From positions 1 through 64,000 of the forward strand of contig CALXSE010000010.1 in the NCBI GenBank assembly GCA_944391085.1: 64,000 nt of DNA. Reading direction: 5' to 3'. Below the pieces are notes generated by a model. That model was not told the origin of the DNA and did no database searches. It saw only the letters and a program-made list of their open reading frames with translations. The position numbers were made by a program, and so were the translations under genes. Positions 46,229 to 56,433 of this stretch are shown piece after piece. The first letter of the stretch is position 1. Every line of letters starts with the position of its first letter. Source of the stretch: an uncultured Kiritimatiellota bacterium. GTDB taxonomy: Bacteria; Verrucomicrobiota; Kiritimatiellia; RFP12; DVOR01.

Positions 46229-47796
46229 CACGCCTCCGTTCCGCTTTCCGTCAGGGGCGGCTCAGCCTCCGGCGCGGGCGGGGCCTCCGGCGGCGGCTCC
46301 TCCTCGCGGGGGCCGTGGACGTCGTAACTGATGAGGCGGCAATCCAGCGGGCCGTTCTTGAAGTCCAGGATGTCCCTGTGCCGCAGGCGGATCTTCAGCG
46401 AGAGCGGCCGCGAGGAGGTGAACACCCAGGCCGTCCAGCCGGCGGGGACGGCGTCATGCAGCCAGTTGCCGATGCCCTCATACAGCGGCACGAGGGCCTC
46501 CTCGGCCTCCAGGCGCTCGCCGTAGGGCGGGTTCATGAAGAGGATGCCGGGGGTCTTGGGCAACGGCGTGTCCGTGAAGTCCTCCACGAAGAAGTCGACG
46601 TTCTGCCCCACGCCGGCGGCGTTCGCGTTGCGGTCGGCGATATCGACGGCCCCCTCCTCCCAGTCCACCCCGATGATTTTGGGGAGGTCGGGGTCGTCGA
46701 AGGGGCGTTCGGCGGCCTTGGCCTGCGCCACCATCTCGCGCCAGATCTCGTGCGGGGTGGCGCCGAAGCGCTTGCGGACGCTGACGCCGGCGCGCTCGCC
46801 GGGGATGACGCTGTCCCACCCCTTCAGGTGCATGAAGGCGAAGTCGGAGCGGAAGGTTCCCGGGGCGATGCCGCGGGCCCAGAGCGCGGCCTCGATGGCC
46901 GGCGTGCCCGAGCCGCTGAAGGGGACGACGAAGGGGGCCTTGCGGTCCCATCCCGTGGCCATGACGCAGGCGGCGGCGAGGGCCTCCTGCATGGGCGCGA
47001 GCCAGCCTTCCTTGCGGTAGCCGCGGCGCGAGAGCGAGCCGCCGGAGGTGTCCAGGTAGATCTTTGCGTGGCTGCCCTCCCACCAAAGGAAGACGGCCGC
47101 GCCGGGGGTCCCTTCCGTCAGGCGCGTGCCGAAGGTGCGCTCGTAGCGGCGCTTGAGGGTCTGGAAGTCGATCCGGGAGACGGGCAGCTCGCCGGACATC
47201 AGGTCGTAGCCGTCCACCTCCACCAGGAGCTCGGCGCGCTCCTGCTCCGCGGGCAGCCCGGCGATCCAATCCTCGAGGGCGGCGCGCACCAGGCGCATGG
47301 CGCCGCGCAGGGGGGCGTGGCGGTCCAGCAGCTCCTTGCCGTCGGCCTCGACGCGCACGGGCACATAGTCGCCCACGGTGGGGCGGCGGCCGCACTTGGC
47401 GCGCATCCGGTCGACGATCGCGTCCTTGAGGCGCAAGGTGGGCATCCGCGAGTCGCGGATGGCGTCCACGTTGGTCGTCGCGTTGCTGACGAAGAAGGGC
47501 TGGTCGACGTCGAGCACCTGCTCCCAGGGCGCGTAGTAGGCCAGGCGGTAGAGGTCGTCGAGCGTGCGGCAGCGCACGTCCTGCACAAAGGGCCAGAGCA
47601 CGCGCTGCGCCGTGCGCAGGCAGAGGTTCAGGCGCATGATGTCGCGGCAGGCGTTCTTCGCGCGGATGCCCACCATCGTCTCGTTGTCGCCGAGGATTTC
47701 GTAGCCCATTTCCTCCAGCTCCCGGCGCAGGAAGGGGACGATCCCCTTGCCGCAGGAGATGGCGAGCGTCGTCTTGTCCGTCCAAACGTTGCGCAT
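46228..47796 (-). CDS. THUMP-domain RNA methyltransferase (RlmL/RlmK-like)
   Basis: A 522-residue class I S-adenosylmethionine methyltransferase with an N-terminal ferredoxin-like plus THUMP region (LAISCGKGIVPFLRRELEEMGYE to about residue 160). The catalytic domain has the SAM-binding loop FVVPFSGSGTPAIEAALWARG and the adenine/guanine N-methylation motif ILFMNPPYGERLEAEE. The family modifies 23S rRNA (RlmL) or tRNA guanosines. The extra acidic tail (REEEPPPEAPPAPEAEPP) is unusual. The start at 47796 (MRNVWTDKTTLAI) replaces a longer frame that begins within the icd stop region. It is 11 bases downstream of icd. Confidence 0.82.
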   Translation of the reverse strand: MRNVWTDKTTLAISCGKGIVPFLRRELEEMGYEILGDNETMVGIRAKNACRDIMRLNLCLRTAQRVLWPFVQDVRCRTLDDLYRLAYYAPWEQVLDVDQPFFVSNATTNVDAIRDSRMPTLRLKDAIVDRMRAKCGRRPTVGDYVPVRVEADGKELLDRHAPLRGAMRLVRAALEDWIAGLPAEQERAELLVEVDGYDLMSGELPVSRIDFQTLKRRYERTFGTRLTEGTPGAAVFLWWEGSHAKIYLDTSGGSLSRRGYRKEGWLAPMQEALAAACVMATGWDRKAPFVVPFSGSGTPAIEAALWARGIAPGTFRSDFAFMHLKGWDSVIPGERAGVSVRKRFGATPHEIWREMVAQAKAAERPFDDPDLPKIIGVDWEEGAVDIADRNANAAGVGQNVDFFVEDFTDTPLPKTPGILFMNPPYGERLEAEEALVPLYEGIGNWLHDAVPAGWTAWVFTSSRPLSLKIRLRHRDILDFKNGPLDCRLISYDVHGPREEEPPPEAPPAPEAEPPLTESGTEA

Positions 47797-47807
47797 GTGC
47801 CGCCCCC

Positions 47808-49073
<1,266 letters not shown>

Positions 49074-49106
49074 AGCCGATACTTCCTCTCGAAAAACGAA
49101 AGCATG

Positions 49107-49115
49107 ATTATAGCA
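49107..49115 (-). promoter_or_regulatory. Extended -10 promoter of the icd operon
   Basis: TGCTATAAT on the minus strand, 33 bases before the icd start codon. No clear -35. Confidence 0.7.
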
Positions 49116-49224
49116 CATTCCCCCACCCCTCCGCCGGGCGGGCCCGGGGCACGGCACGGGCCCGCCCAACCCGCCAGGCCCTGCCCGCCATCCCCTACGG
49201 CCGCCCGGGACGGCCCGGCGGGGT

Positions 49225-49253
49225 TTGATTGGGGGGCGTGGATTTGGTAAAGT
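49225..49253 (+). promoter_or_regulatory. Promoter of the gspF operon
   Basis: TTGATT (49225-49230), a 17-base spacer and TAAAGT preceded by TGG (49245-49253). It ends 9 bases before the ATG, so the leader is about 3 bases. Confidence 0.6.
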
Positions 49254-49262
49254 GTGGGCGTT

Positions 49263-50501
49263 ATGGCGAGTTTTGGCTACGTGGCGCTGAATGGGCAGCG
49301 GGCGAAGGTGACGGGGTCTGTCGAGGCCGCGGACCGGCGCGGCGCGTTGCTGGCGCTGAAAGGCCAGGGGCTGACGCCGCTCTCCATCGCCGAACAGGCG
49401 CCGGCGAAGGGGGAAAAGAGCGCGAAGGGCTCGTTTTGGACGCTTTCCTCGGGGCCGGCCAAGAAGATGAAGCCGGCGGAGGTGCTCCTCTTCACGTCAG
49501 AGCTGGCCGACCTCATCGAGGCCGGGATGACGCTGGGCGCGGCGCTGAACTCCCTGGCGAACCAGGGCGACCCGAACAGCGGCGTCTGCGTGGTGGCGGC
49601 GGACCTGCGCGACCGGATCATGCGCGGCGAGGCCTTCTCCGACGCGGTGGGGGCGCACACGGAGACCTTCCCTGGGATTTACGGCAACATGGTGCGCGCG
49701 GGCGAGGCCTCGGGCGCGATGGTGGAGGTGCTCCACCGCCTGACGGAGCATTACGAGCGCAACCAGTCGATGCGCAGCAAAATCGTCTCGGCGCTGACGT
49801 ACCCGTGCATCGTGCTGGGGATGGGCGTGCTGGCGGTGATCTTCGCGATGATCAAGATCGTGCCGCAGTTCACCGAGCTCTTCGCCAGCATGGGCAAGGA
49901 GCTGCCCCTGCCCACGCGGATGCTGATGGGGATGAGCGAAGGCCTCCTGAAATACGGCATCCTGTACGCCATCGGCCTGGTGGCCGCGGTGGCGCTGCTG
50001 CGCAAATGGTGCAAGGGCCCGGGCCGGATGCGGTGGGACGCCTTCAAGCTGCGGATGCCCCTGGTGCGCGGGCTGGTGGCCAACGGCGCCTACGCCTCGC
50101 TGGCCTACACGATGCAGACGCTGCTCGCGAACGGCGTGAACGTGCTCCAGGCCCTGCGGATCTCCGAGGAGACCTGCGGGAACGCCGTCATCGGGGCGGA
50201 GCTCCGGAAGGCGCGCGAGCGCGTCACCGACGGCACCACCATCTCCGGCCCCCTGGCGCAAGGCGGGGTCTTCCCCCGCATGATGACCGACATGATGGCC
50301 CTGGGCGAGCAGACGGGCAACCTGCCCGGCGCCCTCGGCCACATCGGCAAACGCTACGAGGCGGAGCTGAACCGTAACATCAAGGTTTTCACCACCGCGC
50401 TGGAGCCCCTGCTGATTCTGCTGGTGGCGCTGGTGGTGGGGTTCGTGGCCATCGCCATCCTCTCGGCGGTCTTCTCGGCCACGTCGGCAATGGGCCAGTG
50501 A
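49263..50501 (+). CDS. gspF: Type II secretion / type IV pilus inner-membrane platform protein
   Basis: A 412-residue GspF/PilC-family protein anchoring the pseudopilus motor in the inner membrane. The cytoplasmic repeats are visible as [21 protein letters not shown] and [24 protein letters not shown], and the duplicated motifs [22 protein letters not shown] and [22 protein letters not shown] are diagnostic. Helices include [37 protein letters not shown] and the C-terminal [18 protein letters not shown]. The major pseudopilin gene follows 19 bases later. The secretin and ATPase genes are not in this window. Confidence 0.92.
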   Translation: MASFGYVALNGQRAKVTGSVEAADRRGALLALKGQGLTPLSIAEQAPAKGEKSAKGSFWTLSSGPAKKMKPAEVLLFTSELADLIEAGMTLGAALNSLANQGDPNSGVCVVAADLRDRIMRGEAFSDAVGAHTETFPGIYGNMVRAGEASGAMVEVLHRLTEHYERNQSMRSKIVSALTYPCIVLGMGVLAVIFAMIKIVPQFTELFASMGKELPLPTRMLMGMSEGLLKYGILYAIGLVAAVALLRKWCKGPGRMRWDAFKLRMPLVRGLVANGAYASLAYTMQTLLANGVNVLQALRISEETCGNAVIGAELRKARERVTDGTTISGPLAQGGVFPRMMTDMMALGEQTGNLPGALGHIGKRYEAELNRNIKVFTTALEPLLILLVALVVGFVAIAILSAVFSATSAMGQ

Positions 50502-50520
50502 GCCCGGAAAGGACACGGAC

Positions 50521-50913
50521 ATGAGCAAGAACCGCAAAAACCGCCGCGCGGGCTTCACCCTGGTGGAACTGCTGCTGGTGATCACCATCCTGGGCATCCT
50601 CGGCACGGTGGTCGTCGTCAACTTCGGCGACGTGGGCGGACGCGCCCGCGCCGAGACCACCCGCCAATCCATCGCCGCCATCGCCCAGGCCTGCGAGATG
50701 TACCGCGTGCAGGTGGGCCGCGGCTATCCCAAGAGCCTCGAGGACCTCACCGTGGGCATCAACGACGAGGAGCCCCTCCTCAAAAGCAGCGACCTGAACG
50801 ACGGCTGGGGCGCCCCCTTCGAGTACAAGACCGAAAACGGCAACCGCAAGTACACCCTCCGCTCCGCCGGCCCCGACGGCCAGATGAACACCGAGGACGA
50901 CATCACCAACTGA
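50521..50913 (+). CDS. gspG: Major pseudopilin GspG
   Basis: A 130-residue type II secretion pseudopilin. The prepilin cleavage site RAGFTLVELLLVITILGIL (G-FTLVE, residues 10-16) precedes the hydrophobic pilus-core helix. The C-terminal globular part shows the GspG calcium-binding loop region with GWGAPFEYKTENG and a typical SAGPDGQMNTEDDITN ending. It would be processed by prepilin peptidase and polymerise into the pseudopilus. GAAAGGA precedes the ATG. It is transcribed with gspF and the kinase that follows 6 bases later. Confidence 0.93.
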   Translation: MSKNRKNRRAGFTLVELLLVITILGILGTVVVVNFGDVGGRARAETTRQSIAAIAQACEMYRVQVGRGYPKSLEDLTVGINDEEPLLKSSDLNDGWGAPFEYKTENGNRKYTLRSAGPDGQMNTEDDITN

Positions 50914-50919
50914 GGCCCC

Positions 50920-52593
50920 ATGACCCTGGACGACACCATCGAAGTGGCCGTCGCGGGCGAAGCGCGCGAGCGCGTCGTGCCCTACGGCACGCACCTGGGC
51001 GCCATCCTGCCCAAGGAGATGGGCGGCCTGCCGACCATCGCGGCGCTGGTGAACAACGACGTCCTCCCGCTGGACACCCCGATGGTGGTGGACGCCCGGA
51101 TCAGCCCCCTGACGCTGGCCGACGAGGAAGGCTGGCAGGTCTACCGCCGCACCCTCTGCTTCCTGCTGGCCAAGGTCCTGCACACGGCCTTCCCGGAGAC
51201 CCGGTGCCGGGTGCGCCAAAGCTTCGGCCACAACGCGCTCTTCTGGTCGTGGGACGTGCCCGAGGCCGAGCGCGAGGCCAAAGTGGCCGCCCTGCGCGGG
51301 CAGCTGGCCGCGCTCGTGGCGCGCGACGCGCCGATCGCCCACCGCGTGGTGGGCTACGAACAGATGCTCCAGGGCTTCCGCGAGCACGGCCAACGCGACA
51401 AGGCGCTCCTCCTGGAGCACCGCAACCCGCCCTATCTGGGCATGGCCGTCTGCGAAGGCTTCTACGACCTGCCCCAGGGCGTGCTGGCCACGCGCACCGG
51501 GGTCATCCGCCTCTTCGACATCCTCCCGCTGCGCGACGGCTTCGTGCTTGAGTTCCCCGACCACAGGACGCCCACGGAGCTCGACCCCATGCCGCCGTAC
51601 GACTTCCTCTTCGAGGTCTACGCCGAGCACCTGCGCTGGGGCGAGATCATCGGCATCCGCAACGCCGGCGAGCTCAACGCCGCCATCGCCGACGGCTCCG
51701 TGGCCGACGTCATCAACACCGTCGAGGCCCTGCACGAGAAGCGCCTCTCCGGCTTCGCCGACCGCATCGCCGCGCGCACGCCGCGGCCGCACGTCGTCCT
51801 CGTGGCCGGGCCCAGCTCCGCCGGCAAGACGACCTTCGCCATGCGCCTGTGCACCCACCTGCGCGTGCTGGGCCTGCGCCCCACCCTGCTCTCCACGGAC
51901 AACTACTTCGTGGGCGACAGCCGCAACCCGCGCGACGAGCACGGCAACCTGGACTACGAATGCCTCCAGGCCGTGGACGTGCCGCGCCTGAACGCCGACC
52001 TGCTCCGGCTCCTCGCCGGCGAGGCCATCCCCCTGCGCAAGTTTAACTTCCGCGAGCACGAAGGCTACGACTCCGACGAGACGCTGACGCTGGACCCCGC
52101 GCGCGGCGTCCTCGTCATCGAGGGCATCCACGCGCTGAACCCAGACCTCACCCCGGACATCCCGCGCGAGGAGAAGTTCCTCATCTACGTCAACGTCCTC
52201 ACCCAGGTGGCCATCGACAGCCACAACCGCGTCTCCACCCTCGACAACCGCCTCCTGCGCCGCATGGTGCGCGACGGCCAGTTCCGCGGCCGCAGCCCCC
52301 TCGAGACGCTCCGCCTCTGGCCCAGCGTGCGCGCCGGCGAGGACAAGTGGGTCACCCCCTTCCAGCACCATGCAGACGCCGCCTTCAACACCGCGCTCGA
52401 CTACGAGATCCCCGTGCTGAAGACCCTCGCCAGGCCCCTGCTCAACCAAATCAAGCCCCACCACCCCGAGTTCGTCGTCGCCCGGCGCCTCTCCTGCTTC
52501 CTGCAGAACTTCGCCTCCATGCCGATGTCCGACGTGCCCACGAACTCCATCCTGCGCGAGTACCTCGGCGCCTCGCGCCTCCGCTACAAGTAA
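50920..52593 (+). CDS. Nucleoside (uridine) kinase with N-terminal TGS/tRNA-synthetase-editing-like part
   Basis: A 557-residue protein. Residues 1-65 look like a TGS/ubiquitin-like fold (TIEVAVAGEARERVVPYGTHLGAIL), residues about 70-260 resemble the second additional domain of threonyl/alanyl-tRNA synthetases, and residues about 285-490 are a P-loop kinase with HVVLVAGPSSAGKTTFAMRL, TDNYFVGDSRNP and VLVIEGIHALNPDL. The same three-part layout is known in bacterial uridine/cytidine kinase-like proteins. Substrate specificity is not established. It lies between gspG and lpxC, with ribosome-binding sites close upstream, and appears co-transcribed with both. Confidence 0.8.
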   Translation: MTLDDTIEVAVAGEARERVVPYGTHLGAILPKEMGGLPTIAALVNNDVLPLDTPMVVDARISPLTLADEEGWQVYRRTLCFLLAKVLHTAFPETRCRVRQSFGHNALFWSWDVPEAEREAKVAALRGQLAALVARDAPIAHRVVGYEQMLQGFREHGQRDKALLLEHRNPPYLGMAVCEGFYDLPQGVLATRTGVIRLFDILPLRDGFVLEFPDHRTPTELDPMPPYDFLFEVYAEHLRWGEIIGIRNAGELNAAIADGSVADVINTVEALHEKRLSGFADRIAARTPRPHVVLVAGPSSAGKTTFAMRLCTHLRVLGLRPTLLSTDNYFVGDSRNPRDEHGNLDYECLQAVDVPRLNADLLRLLAGEAIPLRKFNFREHEGYDSDETLTLDPARGVLVIEGIHALNPDLTPDIPREEKFLIYVNVLTQVAIDSHNRVSTLDNRLLRRMVRDGQFRGRSPLETLRLWPSVRAGEDKWVTPFQHHADAAFNTALDYEIPVLKTLARPLLNQIKPHHPEFVVARRLSCFLQNFASMPMSDVPTNSILREYLGASRLRYK

Positions 52594-52602
52594 AGGAACG
52601 AC

Positions 52603-53631
52603 ATGGCAGAACCCATCATCGGACGTCTGGTCGCCGGCGAGGAGGCGCAGGTGCGCCGCGCCTACGCGCGCTTCGAGGCCCAGCCCGTCACCGAGCGCCG
52701 CCTCACCGACGACGCCTGCCCCTACGGCGAGGCCGAGACCACCCTCGCGGGCGAGGCCAGCGCCGAGGGCGTCGGCACCTTCGAGCGCAAGCGCCGCCCC
52801 GTCCTCACCTTCGGCCCCTCGGCCATCGGCGGCTGGTGGATCCACCGCTCCGACCTGCGCGAGCAGCTCGACGTCAAGGTCTCCGTCCGCAACGTCTGGA
52901 CCAGCGCCCGCAACATCGTCCTGCGCGCCGGCTCCCCGCACAACTACCTGCGCATGGTCGAGCACATCGTCGCCCTCCGCCTGGGCCTCGGCGTCGACAA
53001 CGTCCGCCTCGCCATCGCCGGCGGCGACCCGCCGCTCTTCGACCGCTCCAGCCTTGACCTCGTGGAGGCCGTCGAGCGCGCCCGCGTCGTCCCCACCGGC
53101 AAGCCCGCGCGCTACGTCACCGTCCGCGAGCCCGTCACCATCGGCGGCGCGCGCGGCGACTTCGTCACCCTCCTCCCCGCCGAGCCCGGCGACCGCCGCC
53201 TGCGCCTGGACGTGGCCATCTCCTGGGACACCGTCATCGGCGACCAGCGCATCCAGGTGGACCTCACGCCCGAGACCTTCACCCGCGGCGCCGGCGCCCG
53301 CACCAACGCCACCCAGGCCCAATACCTCCTCTCCAAGACCGTCGGCCGCCTCCTCGCCGAGACGCGCAACATGGGCTACACCCCCGACAACATCCTCATC
53401 CACGGCAGGCGCGGCTTCATCACCCAGCCCCGCCCCGAGTTCGACCTCGGCGAAGGCCGCAGCTGCGAGCCCGTCTGGCACCGCACGATGCTCGACCTTG
53501 TGGCCGCGCTCGCCCTCATCGACCGGGGCCGCTTCTGCGGCACCGTCAAATCGTACCGCGCCGGCCACACCCTCGACGTGCGCCTCATGACGCTCCTTTA
53601 CCTCCTCGACCTCCTGGAGCCCTTGCCATGA
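52603..53631 (+). CDS. lpxC: UDP-3-O-acyl-N-acetylglucosamine deacetylase (LpxC-like)
   Basis: A 342-residue zinc deacetylase that removes the acetyl group from UDP-3-O-acyl-GlcNAc, the committed step of lipid A synthesis. The first zinc His is in YLRMVEHIVALRLGLG, the second His and Asp in VWHRTMLDLVAALALIDRG, and the catalytic His in YRAGHTLDVRLM. It is longer at the N terminus and more divergent than classical LpxC, so an LpxC-like enzyme acting on a related substrate is possible. It follows the nucleoside kinase by 9 bases and overlaps the next gene by ATGA. Confidence 0.8.
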   Translation: MAEPIIGRLVAGEEAQVRRAYARFEAQPVTERRLTDDACPYGEAETTLAGEASAEGVGTFERKRRPVLTFGPSAIGGWWIHRSDLREQLDVKVSVRNVWTSARNIVLRAGSPHNYLRMVEHIVALRLGLGVDNVRLAIAGGDPPLFDRSSLDLVEAVERARVVPTGKPARYVTVREPVTIGGARGDFVTLLPAEPGDRRLRLDVAISWDTVIGDQRIQVDLTPETFTRGAGARTNATQAQYLLSKTVGRLLAETRNMGYTPDNILIHGRRGFITQPRPEFDLGEGRSCEPVWHRTMLDLVAALALIDRGRFCGTVKSYRAGHTLDVRLMTLLYLLDLLEPLP

Positions 53632-54704
53632 AGAAAACCGTCCTCTGGTGGGGCCGCTTCGACCCCGCCTACTCCCGCAACCGCGTCTACATCGCCCTCT
53701 TCAAGGAGCTCGGCTGGGACGTCCGCCTCTTCCCCGTCAAATACTGCTGCGCCCTCGGCGACCTGGAGTGGCTCATCCGCGGCGACAAGGCCCTGAGGCC
53801 AGACCTCGTCTGGGTGCCCGTCGCCCGCCAGCGCGACGCCGCCGCCGCCACCCGCTGGGCCCGCCGCCGCGGCATCCCCATCGCCTTCGACCCCATGATT
53901 TCCGCCTGGGACAAAAAGGTGCTCGAGCAGCGCAAATGGAAGGCCGAGGAACCCCGCGCCAGGCGCCTCCTCGCCTGGGAGACCAAGCTCTTCAACGGCG
54001 TCGACCGCATGATCTGCGACACCTCCTGCCACGCCGATTTCTTCCATGCCCACATGGGCGTCCCCCGCGACAAGCTCCGCGTCCTCTTCACCGGCACCGA
54101 CGAGCAGGTCTTCAAGCCCGCCGAACGCCCCGAGGACGACCCCCCGCACGACCCCAAGGCCCCCCTGCGCATCCTCTACCACGGCGCCTACCTTCCCCTC
54201 CACGGCACCGAGGTCATCGTCGAGGCCGCCCGCCGCACCCAACACCTCAACGTCCACTGGGACTTCCTCGGCTGGGGCGCCTACAAAGCCGCCACCGAGG
54301 AAAAGGCCAAAGGCATCGCCAACGTCACCTTCCTCGAAAAGGTCCCCTACGTCGACGTCCCCCGCGTCATCCGCACCGCGGACATCGTCCTCGGCGTCTT
54401 CGGCACCACTGAGAAAGCCTCCCGCGTCATCGGCAACAAAGTCTACGAGGCCATGGCCTGCTGCCGCCCCGTCATCAACGAATACTGCACCGGTTACCCG
54501 CCCGAGGCCAAGGACTGCCCCGCCATCACCTTCATCCCCCCGGGCGACCCTCAGGCCCTCGCCGACGCCGTCATCCCCTGGATCGACCGCCGCGACGAGC
54601 TCCACGCCCTCCGCCGAACCGCCCGCGACTTCTTCGAGCGGCACCTGTCCATGGCCGTCATCAAAAAACAGCTCGCCGACATCCTCGCCGACCTCGGCCT
54701 CTGA
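53628..54704 (+). CDS. GT4-like glycosyltransferase
   Basis: A 358-residue GT-B glycosyltransferase. The N terminus VLWWGRFDPAYSRNRVYIALF and the acceptor region (GIPIAFDPMISAWDKK) are followed by the nucleotide-sugar domain: LRILYHGAYLPLHGTEVIVEAA, VTFLEKVPYVDVPRVIRTADIVLGVF and NKVYEAMACCRPVINEY, whose Glu fits the family's donor-binding position. Context next to lpxC suggests lipid A or core sugar addition, but the sequence does not prove the substrate. The ATG overlaps the lpxC stop. It ends the plus-strand unit before a short gap. Confidence 0.82.
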   Translation: MKKTVLWWGRFDPAYSRNRVYIALFKELGWDVRLFPVKYCCALGDLEWLIRGDKALRPDLVWVPVARQRDAAAATRWARRRGIPIAFDPMISAWDKKVLEQRKWKAEEPRARRLLAWETKLFNGVDRMICDTSCHADFFHAHMGVPRDKLRVLFTGTDEQVFKPAERPEDDPPHDPKAPLRILYHGAYLPLHGTEVIVEAARRTQHLNVHWDFLGWGAYKAATEEKAKGIANVTFLEKVPYVDVPRVIRTADIVLGVFGTTEKASRVIGNKVYEAMACCRPVINEYCTGYPPEAKDCPAITFIPPGDPQALADAVIPWIDRRDELHALRRTARDFFERHLSMAVIKKQLADILADLGL

Positions 54705-54802
54705 CCGCCCCCACGCAAACGCCTTCCCCTGTCCACACCTAAGCCACCGCCTCCACCCACGATGACGGTTCGGGCTTCCTTTTGGAAAACGGAGACGCCC
54801 CC

Positions 54803-55303
54803 ATGAAAAGACGCCACCTAGCCACGCTCCTCGCGCTTCTCGCGGCCTTCGCGGCGCACGGCGGCGAGGTCGGCGCGGACGAAGCCAAGTGGCCCGCCGT
54901 CTACCTCGACAGGCTCCTGTGCGCCATCGAGAGCGAAGGGGAACTCTCCGCCCCGGAGGCCTATGAACGCATCGAGGACCTCGCCGCCTTCGGCTACACG
55001 TACAACGACAACCTCCTGAGCGCGCCCCTGCCCGAGCCGGCCATCGAGGTGACGGACGTCGCGCCCGGGGCCATGCGCTTCCGTCTGGTGGACGCAGGGG
55101 ATGCGGACGGCTCCGCCGCCGAACTCGCCACGCGCGACATCCCCGTCACCCTCGAAGTCGGCTCGACGCCCGGCACCCTCGAACCCGTGGAGGCAACGCC
55201 GACCCTCGTGGATAAGGCAACCGGCGTCTTCGAGGTGAACTTAAAAGAGAAAACATCCGCCCCCACGCGCTTCTTCCGCCTCCGCGCCCGCCCCAATCCA
55301 TGA
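54803..55303 (+). CDS. Small secreted protein of unknown function
   Basis: A 166-residue protein with a clear signal peptide (RRHLATLLALLAAFAAHGG). The mature part is acidic at first (EVGADEAKWPAVYLDRLLCAIE) and beta-rich later (EVTDVAPGAMRFRLVDAGD; ending KTSAPTRFFRLRARPNP). The ending resembles the tail of secreted repeat or fibronectin-like domains found in PVC bacteria, but I do not recognise the family. The start at 54803 has ACGGAG upstream; the frame's first ATG seven codons earlier lacks one. A strong terminator follows. Confidence 0.6.
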   Translation: MKRRHLATLLALLAAFAAHGGEVGADEAKWPAVYLDRLLCAIESEGELSAPEAYERIEDLAAFGYTYNDNLLSAPLPEPAIEVTDVAPGAMRFRLVDAGDADGSAAELATRDIPVTLEVGSTPGTLEPVEATPTLVDKATGVFEVNLKEKTSAPTRFFRLRARPNP

Positions 55304-55324
55304 CCGCGGCCCGCCGCGCCCCAC

Positions 55325-55365
55325 AAAAAAGCCCCCGGCCTCACAACGAGGCCGGGGGCTTTTTG
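55325..55365. terminator. Bidirectional terminator
   Basis: AAAAAGCCCCCGGCCTC, loop ACAAC, then GAGGCCGGGGGCTTTTT: a perfect 17-bp stem with A- and T-runs, placed between converging genes. Confidence 0.93.
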
Positions 55366-55381
55366 TTGCCGTCAGGCAGGC

Positions 55382-56029
55382 TTACGCCACGCGGCGGCGG
55401 AGCGCCACCCCCGCCACGCCCAGCGCCAGCAACGCCAGCGCCGTCGGTTCGGGAATATTCGTGATGGTTGCCGTGCCATACCCGACGTAAGGCGCCCAAC
55501 CGGTCTTTTCCGAGGTGCCTTGCATGACGGTAACGCCAGAAGTGCCGGCGCCCGCCGTGTTCGTCACGGCAATCACGAAGTTCACAGGCGTCCCCGCCGA
55601 ATCGACGACATGCAGCGTGAAGCCCGCTTGGAGCGACACCTCCTTCGTGAAGGCGAACTGGAGCACCTTGCCGTCGCCAGAGCCGTTCGTGGTAGAGGAG
55701 TATTCCGCGTCCGCCGTGACGACGAGCAAGGATTTCGCCACCTCCGAACCGGAAGCGTTCCGGATGCTGAGATAGACATCCGTGAAATCGACCGAACTGT
55801 TCAGGGCATTCTCGCAAGAGGCAATGCTGATGGCCGAAACGGCGCTCGAGGGCGCGCTCGACACCTTCAGGTAAACCTCTTTGTCGTTGCTCCCAGAAGT
55901 GTAGATGTTGCCCTTAATGTCCCCGGTGGGGAGCGTGGGCGAACTCGTCCAATCCCACTCGATTGTCACCGCCTGGGCGGCGCCGAGGGCCAGTGCGGCG
56001 AAGGCCGCTGTGAGAAATGTCTTCTTCAT
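55382..56029 (-). CDS. PEP-CTERM surface protein
   Basis: A 215-residue exported protein with signal peptide MKKTFLTAAFAALALGAAQA and a C-terminal sorting signal: IPEPTALALLALGVAGVALRRR, the PEP motif followed by a hydrophobic helix and a basic tail, as recognised by exosortase. The mature part is rich in serine, threonine, alanine and valine and looks beta-stranded. Such proteins are sorted to the cell surface or exopolysaccharide. No exosortase gene lies in the window. It has GAAGGAG 13 bases upstream and a long (about 320-base) leader containing structured RNA copy B. Confidence 0.9.
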   Translation of the reverse strand: MKKTFLTAAFAALALGAAQAVTIEWDWTSSPTLPTGDIKGNIYTSGSNDKEVYLKVSSAPSSAVSAISIASCENALNSSVDFTDVYLSIRNASGSEVAKSLLVVTADAEYSSTTNGSGDGKVLQFAFTKEVSLQAGFTLHVVDSAGTPVNFVIAVTNTAGAGTSGVTVMQGTSEKTGWAPYVGYGTATITNIPEPTALALLALGVAGVALRRRVA

Positions 56030-56161
56030 GTGTGTCGGTTCTCCTTCCCCGCCCGAGGGGTGGCCGAAGGAGGTCGGGGCGGGAAAGACGGGGGACCCCT
56101 TCGGTGTTGCGCCACGGACACGCGCCCGTGTGCGCCCGTTCCCGCCGCCCGACACAGCCAT

Positions 56162-56184
56162 ATAAAAAGACGCACCGCCTTTTT
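56162..56184 (-). terminator. Terminator-like hairpin between RNA copy B and the PEP-CTERM gene
   Basis: On the minus strand AAAAAGGCG, a GTG loop, then CGTCTTTTT pair over 9 bp with one G-U wobble, followed by ATAT. It lies 5 bases after the end of the RNA's P1, so transcription could be attenuated before the coding region. Confidence 0.45.
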
Positions 56185-56188
56185 ACGC

Positions 56189-56347
56189 TCTACTGAGGCC
56201 CTAGGAAAGCCCTGTCAAGAACGTGCAAAGAAAGTGCGCCAAATATGGCGCACTTTGCCGAACACGCTGTCTTGACATGAAGTTTCCTAGGTTTCAGTAG
56301 ACAGCTGTTTCGCGCAAAGCGCAAACGGAGCCGTGGCTTTCCCACGG
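56189..56347 (-). ncRNA. Structured leader RNA, copy B (upstream of PEP-CTERM gene)
   Basis: Minus-strand hairpin CCGTGG-GAAAG-CCACGG (56331-56347), a GCGC-TTT-GCGC hairpin (56312-56322), then the long arm: P1 56189-56196/56294-56301, P2 56200-56208/56283-56291 (9 bp), P3 56213-56220/56270-56277, P4 56222-56225/56263-56266, tip P5 56231-56240/56247-56256 (10 bp). Helix sequences differ from copy A at 33868, but loops J1/2 (AA/GCC) and J2/3 (CTTCA/GGGC), the GAAAG pentaloop, the GCGC hairpin and the spacing are the same. This is covariation, the standard sign of a functional RNA. A terminator-like hairpin follows. No known family is recognised. Confidence 0.78.
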
Positions 56348-56356
56348 CGTGCCAAT

Positions 56357-56365
56357 AGCATAGCA
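56357..56365 (-). promoter_or_regulatory. Extended -10 promoter of RNA copy B
   Basis: TGCTATGCT on the minus strand lies 9 bases before the first hairpin of the RNA, exactly the spacing seen at copy A. Confidence 0.6.
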
Positions 56366-56424
56366 CTGCAGGACGCAGGTGTGCAAGTCTTTTTTGGGAA
56401 CCCTTGCCGCGAGGTGCGCGGCTT

Positions 56425-56433
56425 TGCTAGACT
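56425..56433 (+). promoter_or_regulatory. Extended -10 promoter of the GH16 gene
   Basis: TGCTAGACT lies 76 bases before the GH16 lipoprotein start. This promoter is divergent from RNA copy B. Confidence 0.5.

Noticed and set aside
50389-53568. Minus-strand open frame of about 1060 codons opposite gspG, kinase and lpxC
   Set aside because: Shadow of three well-supported plus-strand genes.
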